From positions 62,001 to 126,000 of the forward strand of contig NZ_VIRM01000007.1 in the NCBI RefSeq assembly GCF_006874475.1: 64,000 nt of DNA, given 5' to 3'. The notes under the pieces are model-generated. The model was not told the DNA's origin and did not search any database. It worked only from the letters and a program-made list of their open reading frames with translations. The position numbers and the translations under genes were made by a program. The DNA is from Microbispora hainanensis. GTDB lineage: Bacteria; Actinomycetota; Actinomycetes; Streptosporangiales; Streptosporangiaceae. This document shows, in pieces, positions 59,449 through 64,000 of the stretch (its first letter is position 1; the number at the start of each line of letters is the position of its first letter).

Positions 59449-61623
59449 CTACAACGGGGCGCGCTCGGGGGCGACGGCGGCGCGGGCGGTGAGGTGGTGA
59501 CGCAGCCGCTCGCCCTCGACGTCGAGATCGGGCAGCGCCCGATCCAGGACGCGCGGCAGCCACCAGGCGGCGCGGCCGAGCATCGACATCACGGCGGGGA
59601 CGAGGGTCATCCGGACCACGAAGGCGTCGACGAGCACCCCGACGGCCAGCGCGAAGCCCATCGACTTGATGATCGGGTCGTTCAGGAACACGAACCCTCC
59701 GAACACCGCCGTCATGATCAGCGCCGCGGCGGTGACGACCCGCGCGTTGTGCCCCATGCCGTTGATCGTCGCCTGGCGGGGAGTGTCGCCGTGCACGTGG
59801 TCCTCGCGCATCCGCGAGACCAGGAACACCTCATAGTCCATCGCCAGGCCGAACAGGATGCCGATGAGCAGGATCGGCAGGAAGCTCACCAGCGGGCCCG
59901 GCACGTCCACGCCCAGCAGACCGGCCAGGTGGCCCTCCTGGAAGATCGCCACGGTGATGCCGAAGGTCGATCCGACGGTGAGCAGGAAGCCCAGCGCCGC
60001 CTTGACCGGGACCAGAATCGAGCGGAAGACGAGCATGAGCAGCAGCACCGACAGGCCGACCACCAGCAGCAGGTACACCGGCATGGCGTCGGCGAGCTTG
60101 TCGGACACGTCGATGCCCACGGCCGTCGCGCCGGTGACGGCGATCTCCGCGCCGCCGATCTTCGCGACCTTGGCGCGGATCGCGTGCACGGCGTCTTCGG
60201 TGGCCGCGGCGGTGGGCCCGGCCTTGGGGATGATGGTCAGCAGCGCGGTGGTGCCCGCGGCGTTCGGCTGCGGCGGGGCCACGGCCAGCACGCCGGGAGT
60301 CTGCTGGATCAGCTTGGCGGCCTGACCGGCGGCGGCCGTCGTGGCCGCGCGGTCGGCGGCGGAGACCACGGCGATCAGGCGGGCGTTGAAGCCCTCGCCG
60401 AACCCCTCGCTGGTCAGGTCGTACGCCTCGCGGGCCGGAGTGCCCGGGGCGGCGGTGCCGGCGTCGGGCAGGGCCAGCCGCAGGTCCTGGGCGGGCAGCG
60501 CCAGCGCGCCGAGGCCGAGGACCCCGGCCAGCAGGATCGGCACGCGCAGCCGGGTGACCACCCGCCCCCACGTGTGTCCGAAGCTGGTGTGGCCGAAGCC
60601 CCGGCCGCCCGCGTCCGCGTTCTCCCCGGTGCGCTGCTTGCGGGGCAGCACGCGGGCTCCGGCGTACGACAGGAAGGCGGGCAGCAGCGTGAGGGCGACC
60701 AGCACGGCGACGGCCACGGTGCCGGCGGCGGCCAGGCCCATCACGCTCAGGAACGGGATGCCGACCACCGACAGTCCGGCGAGCGCGATGACCACGGTGG
60801 CCCCGGCGAACACGACCGCCGATCCGGCCGTGCCGACGGCCCGGCCCGCGGCCTCCTCCGGCGCCACGCCCTCGGCGAGGAATTGGCGATAGCGGGAGGT
60901 GATGAACAGCGAGTAGTCGATTCCGACGGCCAGGCCCAGCATCAGCGCCAGCACCGGCGTGACGGAGGTCAGCTCGACGAGGCCGCTGAGCGCGAACAGG
61001 CCGCCCATGCCGGCCCCCACGCCGATCAGCGCGTTCAGCAAGGTCATCCCGGCGGCGACCAGCGAGCCGAAGGTGACGATCAGGACCACCGCGGCGATCA
61101 CGACGCCGATCCCTTCGGACCCGCCCACCTCCGGCGCGGCGTTCAGGACCTCACCGCCGTGCTCGACCCGCAGCCCCTCGGCCGAGGAGCCGACCTTCAG
61201 GTACGCCGCGCGCTGGCCCTCGGTGACGTCCTTGGCCCCGCGGTCGAACTGCACCTGCACCAGGGCGTAGCGGCCGTCGGCCGAGACGGCGCCGGTCGTG
61301 AAGGGGTCGAGGGCGGCGACGACGCCGGGGATGCCGGCGGCCTCCTTGACCACCGGTGCGACCTCGGCCGGGGCCAGCTTCCGGCCCTGCGGAGCGGCGA
61401 CGACGATGATGCCGGTGGCGCCGCCGGCCTGCGGGAACTCCTTGGCGAGGGCGTCCAGCGCCCGCTGCGACTCGGTGCCGGGCATGGCGAACTTGTCGCC
61501 GGTCGGGCCGTGGAACGCGGCGGCGCCCAGGCCCAGGACCACGAGGAGCAGCAGCCACACGGCGGCCACGCGCCCGCGTCTGCGGAAGGAGAACCGGCCC
61601 AGCCGGTACAGCAGGGTTGCCAC
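59449..61623 (-). CDS. MMPL/RND family transporter
   Basis: A 724-residue membrane protein with twelve spans in two halves, each with an exported loop. The proton-relay segments are MLGLAVGIDYSLFITSRYRQ in the first half and FGLAMDYEVFLVSRMREDH in the second, characteristic of MMPL proteins. Such pumps export lipids, drugs or siderophore-like molecules. GTG 61623 begins just after the upstream TetR gene, so the two form an operon, and the TetR repressor probably controls the pump. Confidence 0.95.
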   Translation of the reverse strand: MATLLYRLGRFSFRRRGRVAAVWLLLLVVLGLGAAAFHGPTGDKFAMPGTESQRALDALAKEFPQAGGATGIIVVAAPQGRKLAPAEVAPVVKEAAGIPGVVAALDPFTTGAVSADGRYALVQVQFDRGAKDVTEGQRAAYLKVGSSAEGLRVEHGGEVLNAAPEVGGSEGIGVVIAAVVLIVTFGSLVAAGMTLLNALIGVGAGMGGLFALSGLVELTSVTPVLALMLGLAVGIDYSLFITSRYRQFLAEGVAPEEAAGRAVGTAGSAVVFAGATVVIALAGLSVVGIPFLSVMGLAAAGTVAVAVLVALTLLPAFLSYAGARVLPRKQRTGENADAGGRGFGHTSFGHTWGRVVTRLRVPILLAGVLGLGALALPAQDLRLALPDAGTAAPGTPAREAYDLTSEGFGEGFNARLIAVVSAADRAATTAAAGQAAKLIQQTPGVLAVAPPQPNAAGTTALLTIIPKAGPTAAATEDAVHAIRAKVAKIGGAEIAVTGATAVGIDVSDKLADAMPVYLLLVVGLSVLLLMLVFRSILVPVKAALGFLLTVGSTFGITVAIFQEGHLAGLLGVDVPGPLVSFLPILLIGILFGLAMDYEVFLVSRMREDHVHGDTPRQATINGMGHNARVVTAAALIMTAVFGGFVFLNDPIIKSMGFALAVGVLVDAFVVRMTLVPAVMSMLGRAAWWLPRVLDRALPDLDVEGERLRHHLTARAAVAPERAPL

Positions 61624-61646
61624 AGCAGATCTCTTTCTTCGGGAGG

Positions 61647-62195
61647 TCAGTCGGCCGGCAGGCCGAGCGTGCGCGACGCGCCGCGGGTCAGCTCCGCGCG
61701 CAGCGTCTCCTCGGGGAGCGCGAGCTCACTGGCGCTGGTCAGGATGATCCCCAGCATCGCCATCCAGGCCCAGACCCGGGCCTGGGGGGCGGCCGAGCGG
61801 CCGGACAGGGCGTCCGTCAGCCGTTCGGTCAGGCCGTCCACGTCCGGCAGCTCCGGCCGGTTGATCAGCGCGTCGACGTCCTGCAGCAGGATCTTCACCT
61901 GCAGCCGGAAACGCAGCGACAGGTCGACGAGCCCGGCGACGGCGGCCCGGGCGGCCTCCTCGCCGTCGAGCCCGGCGAGCCGTCCCTCCAGCGCGGCGAA
62001 CTCCGGCCCGACGGGCGCCAGCAGTTCGGTGAGGATCGCGTCCTTGTTCGTGAAGTGATAGAGCAAGGACGCCTTGGAGCAGCCCGCGTCCGTGGCGATG
62101 TCCTGCAGGGAGGTGCCGCGGAAGCCGTGCGCGGCGAACAGCCGCACGGCCGAGTCCAGGATGTCCGCGCGCATGGTGGTTGCGGAACGTGCCAT
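61647..62195 (-). CDS. TetR-family repressor of the MMPL pump
   Basis: A 182-residue regulator with the helix-turn-helix TSLQDIATDAGCSKASLLYH followed by FTNKDAILTEL and a helical ligand domain rich in leucine. ATG 62195 fixes the common start MARSATTMRADILDSAVRLF. Two tandem palindromic operators lie 14 to 47 bases upstream of the start. It is likely to repress itself and the pump until the pump substrate binds. Confidence 0.94.
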   Translation of the reverse strand: MARSATTMRADILDSAVRLFAAHGFRGTSLQDIATDAGCSKASLLYHFTNKDAILTELLAPVGPEFAALEGRLAGLDGEEAARAAVAGLVDLSLRFRLQVKILLQDVDALINRPELPDVDGLTERLTDALSGRSAAPQARVWAWMAMLGIILTSASELALPEETLRAELTRGASRTLGLPAD

Positions 62196-62209
62196 GCGGA
62201 CACCCTAAC

Positions 62210-62243
62210 TGACCGATCGGCCAGCTTTTGACCGATCGGCCAG
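62210..62243. promoter_or_regulatory. Two tandem TetR operators
   Basis: TGACCGATCGGCCAG occurs at 62210-62224 and again at 62229-62243, each nearly palindromic and 19 bases apart. The position just upstream of the TetR start fits autoregulation. Confidence 0.88.
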
Positions 62244-62400
62244 TGACCCACCCCGGCGCCCGCCGGCACCCCATGCCGGCCACTGCGGCCCGGCGTACGC
62301 GGCGACGCCGCGCGGAAAACCGCCCTAAATGGCGATATAACCGGGGAACTCATCCGATCTTGGTCGAATATCCCCGCCGCATGTGACAGCGTGAGAGCTT

Positions 62401-62916
62401 GTGGCCGAGTTGCTGATCACCGCCCAGGACACCTTTCAGCGAAGATATGGACGCTATCTCCTCGCTGACGGCGATGGCCCGACCATCGACACCGAGGATG
62501 CGCGGCTCTTGGGCGGCGAATTGTGCTCCACGACCCAGAACTTGATGGTCATCGAGTCGATCGCAGGGCGTGACGACGTCCTGGAACTGAAGACGGGAAG
62601 GTTCGTCTTCGAGGTCTGGACCGCCGAGCCGCCACCCACGCCGGACGATGCCTGGCACAAGCAGACCATCGTCCAGTTTCGGGCGAGTTCGGGGGTGGTC
62701 CATCTCGAAGACGATGAAGAAGTGGCGAGTGCGCTTCAAGTCGATTTGGGCGCGCGAGCCATGCGCTGGCGGGTCAGGGTGTCGGCTCGCGCGATCGAAT
62801 TGGAGCCCGAGGAAGTCGAGTATTTCGAGCTGGGGGCCGAGGAGTACGAAGCCGAAGTGTTTCTCCTCCAGTTCTGGCCGGACCGCCCCGGAGAACGAAG
62901 GACCCGGGACGTATGA
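62401..62916 (+). CDS. Hypothetical acidic protein, lower-GC region
   Basis: A 171-residue acidic protein with no signal, membrane span or family I recognise. It alternates beta-type segments (LMVIESIAGRDDVLELKTGR, FVFEVWTAEPPPTPDDAW) and ends with ELGAEEYEAEVFLLQFWPDR. Codon choice is less GC-biased than in neighbours, hinting at recent acquisition. Start GTG 62401 has no clear ribosome site. A second small frame overlaps its stop codon (ATGA). Confidence 0.6.
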   Translation: MAELLITAQDTFQRRYGRYLLADGDGPTIDTEDARLLGGELCSTTQNLMVIESIAGRDDVLELKTGRFVFEVWTAEPPPTPDDAWHKQTIVQFRASSGVVHLEDDEEVASALQVDLGARAMRWRVRVSARAIELEPEEVEYFELGAEEYEAEVFLLQFWPDRPGERRTRDV

Positions 62917-63266
62917 GCACTCGCCCCGGCCACCGTCCGGCAGGTCTCAGCAGCCTGTACGGCAGGTCTCCGTCGGCCCTCTGTCCGCTGAACGCTGACC
63001 ACCTGACTCGCTTGGCGACGAGGCTGGAATTGGACACTGAGCCGGACCTCGAGGGCTTCGGCGGGACGCTCCAGCATGGGAAGGGTGGGCATCGTGCCTG
63101 TCCGGCCATGCCTTGCGCTCGCCCATGTCGATCACTCCCGTCCGCCGTGTGCGGGCGATGCATCACCGCACGCCCGCACGGCTCGCTCGATCTCAGCCGT
63201 CTCCCGCATCCGCTGTTCGCGGAAGACCGTAAGCAGAATGATGGGTCTTCCCGCTCCAGTAGGTGA
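62913..63266 (+). CDS. Possible small gene overlapping the hypothetical gene
   Basis: A frame of 117 codons from ATG 62913, whose ATGA overlap with the preceding stop favours translation. It contains HLTRLATRLELDTEPDLEGF but then turns cysteine-rich and low-complexity, without a family resemblance. Overlapping minus-strand frames look no better. It could be a real small gene or noise in a 382-base gap that otherwise holds nothing recognisable. Confidence 0.3.
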   Translation: MSTRPGHRPAGLSSLYGRSPSALCPLNADHLTRLATRLELDTEPDLEGFGGTLQHGKGGHRACPAMPCARPCRSLPSAVCGRCITARPHGSLDLSRLPHPLFAEDRKQNDGSSRSSR

Positions 63267-63298
63267 TGCGAACCCGGCCTGCGGCCTTTCCGCCTGGG

Positions 63299-64000
63299 TC
63301 AGCGGGCTTCGAGGTTGCCGTGTGCCTCGATGGAGAGGTCCTGCCAGTCGGACCAGGTCTTGAGGCGGGCGGCGTAGGCCTGCTCGATCAGCGGGTGGAA
63401 GCCCTTGCCGAACAGCACCCGCAGCGGCGGGTTGCCGGAGTCCACGAGCTTCAGCAGTGCCTGCGCCGCGGCGGCCGGGTCGCCCGCGGGCAGCTTCCCC
63501 GTCATCTCCCCGAGGCGCTGACGGAGACCGTTGTACGCCGGGTCGGGCGTGGCCATGTGGCCGTTGGCCAGCGGGTCGGGGTTGTTGCCGTTCCGGGTGG
63601 CGAAGCCGCCGGGCTCGATGATGGTCAGCTTGACGCCGAACTCTGCGACTTCACCGGCGAGCGCCTCGTTGAGGCCCTCCAGGGCCCACTTGGAGGCGTG
63701 GTACGCGCCGCCGAGCGGCATCGCGATCACCCCGGCGGCCGAGGACAGCTGGATGATGTGCCCCGAGCGCTGCTCGCGCAGGTGGGGCAGCGCGGCCTGG
63801 ACCACCCACACCGCGCCGAACAGGTTGGTCTCCATCTGGTCGCGCAGTTCCTGTTCGGTGAGCTCCTCGACCGCGCCGACCTGGGCGTAGCCGGCGTTGT
63901 TGACGATGACGTCGAGCCGCCCGAAGTGCTCCTTGGCGCGGCGCACGCTCTCGAAGACGGCGGCCCTGTCGGTCACGTCCATCTCCAGGAGGAGCACCGC
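63299..64000 (-). CDS. SDR family oxidoreductase, 5' end outside window
   Basis: The C-terminal 230 or so residues of a classical short-chain dehydrogenase. The motif DVIVNNAGYAQVG (NNAG), the catalytic serine region IIQLSSAAGVIAMPLGGAYH and YHASKWALEGLNEAL (YxxxK) are intact, followed by IIEPGGFATRNG. The N-terminal Rossmann glycine motif lies beyond the window edge. Substrate unknown; the size and PGGFAT motif match general ketone-reducing members. The coding frame remains open to base 64000. Confidence 0.92.
   Translation of the reverse strand, partial: AVLLLEMDVTDRAAVFESVRRAKEHFGRLDVIVNNAGYAQVGAVEELTEQELRDQMETNLFGAVWVVQAALPHLREQRSGHIIQLSSAAGVIAMPLGGAYHASKWALEGLNEALAGEVAEFGVKLTIIEPGGFATRNGNNPDPLANGHMATPDPAYNGLRQRLGEMTGKLPAGDPAAAAQALLKLVDSGNPPLRVLFGKGFHPLIEQAYAARLKTWSDWQDLSIEAHGNLEAR

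Noticed and set aside
59425..62058. An 877-codon plus-strand frame across the MMPL and TetR genes.
   Set aside because: It is a histidine/glutamine/glycine-rich shadow; both minus-strand genes have complete domain signatures and an operator.

Overview
The window is high-GC DNA with strongly GC-biased third codon positions, frequent GTG starts, stop/start overlaps of the ATGA, GTGA and TGATG type, and several genes that look leaderless. The presence of RbpA, CebR-type LacI regulation, CBM2 and DUF6194 proteins points to a filamentous actinobacterium that degrades plant polymers. A relative of the Streptosporangiaceae is my best guess, but that is inference. No rRNA, tRNA, CRISPR array, prophage or insertion sequence was seen.

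Bases 1-9.4 kb: the end of a sugar ABC permease gene is followed by a secreted clan-A glycoside hydrolase gene broken near its 3' end by an in-frame TAG. Next come a tightly coupled TetR / 3Fe-4S ferredoxin / cytochrome P450 operon on the minus strand, an orphan histidine kinase, a formaldehyde-dehydrogenase-type zinc dehydrogenase and a D-2-hydroxyacid dehydrogenase. The latter ends inside a 14-bp tandem repeat; a second, 20-bp tandem repeat precedes an MFS gene.

9.4-22.3 kb: an IclR regulator faces an operon of solute-binding protein, two permeases, an enolase-superfamily dehydratase and a FAH-family protein, which together resemble uptake and non-phosphorylative catabolism of a sugar acid. 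Beyond it, a secreted esterase and a secreted GH43 protein are divergently arranged, and their intergenic region carries the same TGCAACGC motif as the iclR promoter region. 22.3-29.8 kb holds housekeeping and stress genes: endonuclease V, a thiamine-binding-type protein, UspA, an expansin with CBM2, a YiiX-like papain-fold protein, TauE/SafE, a PTP-like phosphatase and a GNAT.

29.9-36.5 kb is a complete CebR/CebEFG/BglC-type cellobiose system: a LacI regulator, a GH1 beta-glucosidase, two permeases and a binding protein. Operators GGAGAGCGCTCTCC lie at the regulator and upstream of the binding-protein gene, with an extra helically phased row of half-sites. 36.7-45.5 kb: zinc dehydrogenase, gene debris, a second TauE/SafE, a DUF2268 protease gene with a MerR-type promoter, a membrane protein, a GH13 enzyme, a NarL-type two-component pair and more gene debris.

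45.8-64 kb: a ketosynthase; a truncated pseudokinase beside a MoxR / DUF58 / VWA operon; a GT39-like membrane glycosyltransferase; an ECF sigma factor overlapping a membrane-anchored partner gene; two RNA-methyltransferase-type genes; a leaderless glycerophosphodiesterase; a UMF1 transporter; rbpA behind a textbook SigR-type promoter; a second UspA; a TetR/MMPL pair with two tandem operators; a lower-GC stretch of unknown genes; and the end of an SDR gene running off the window.
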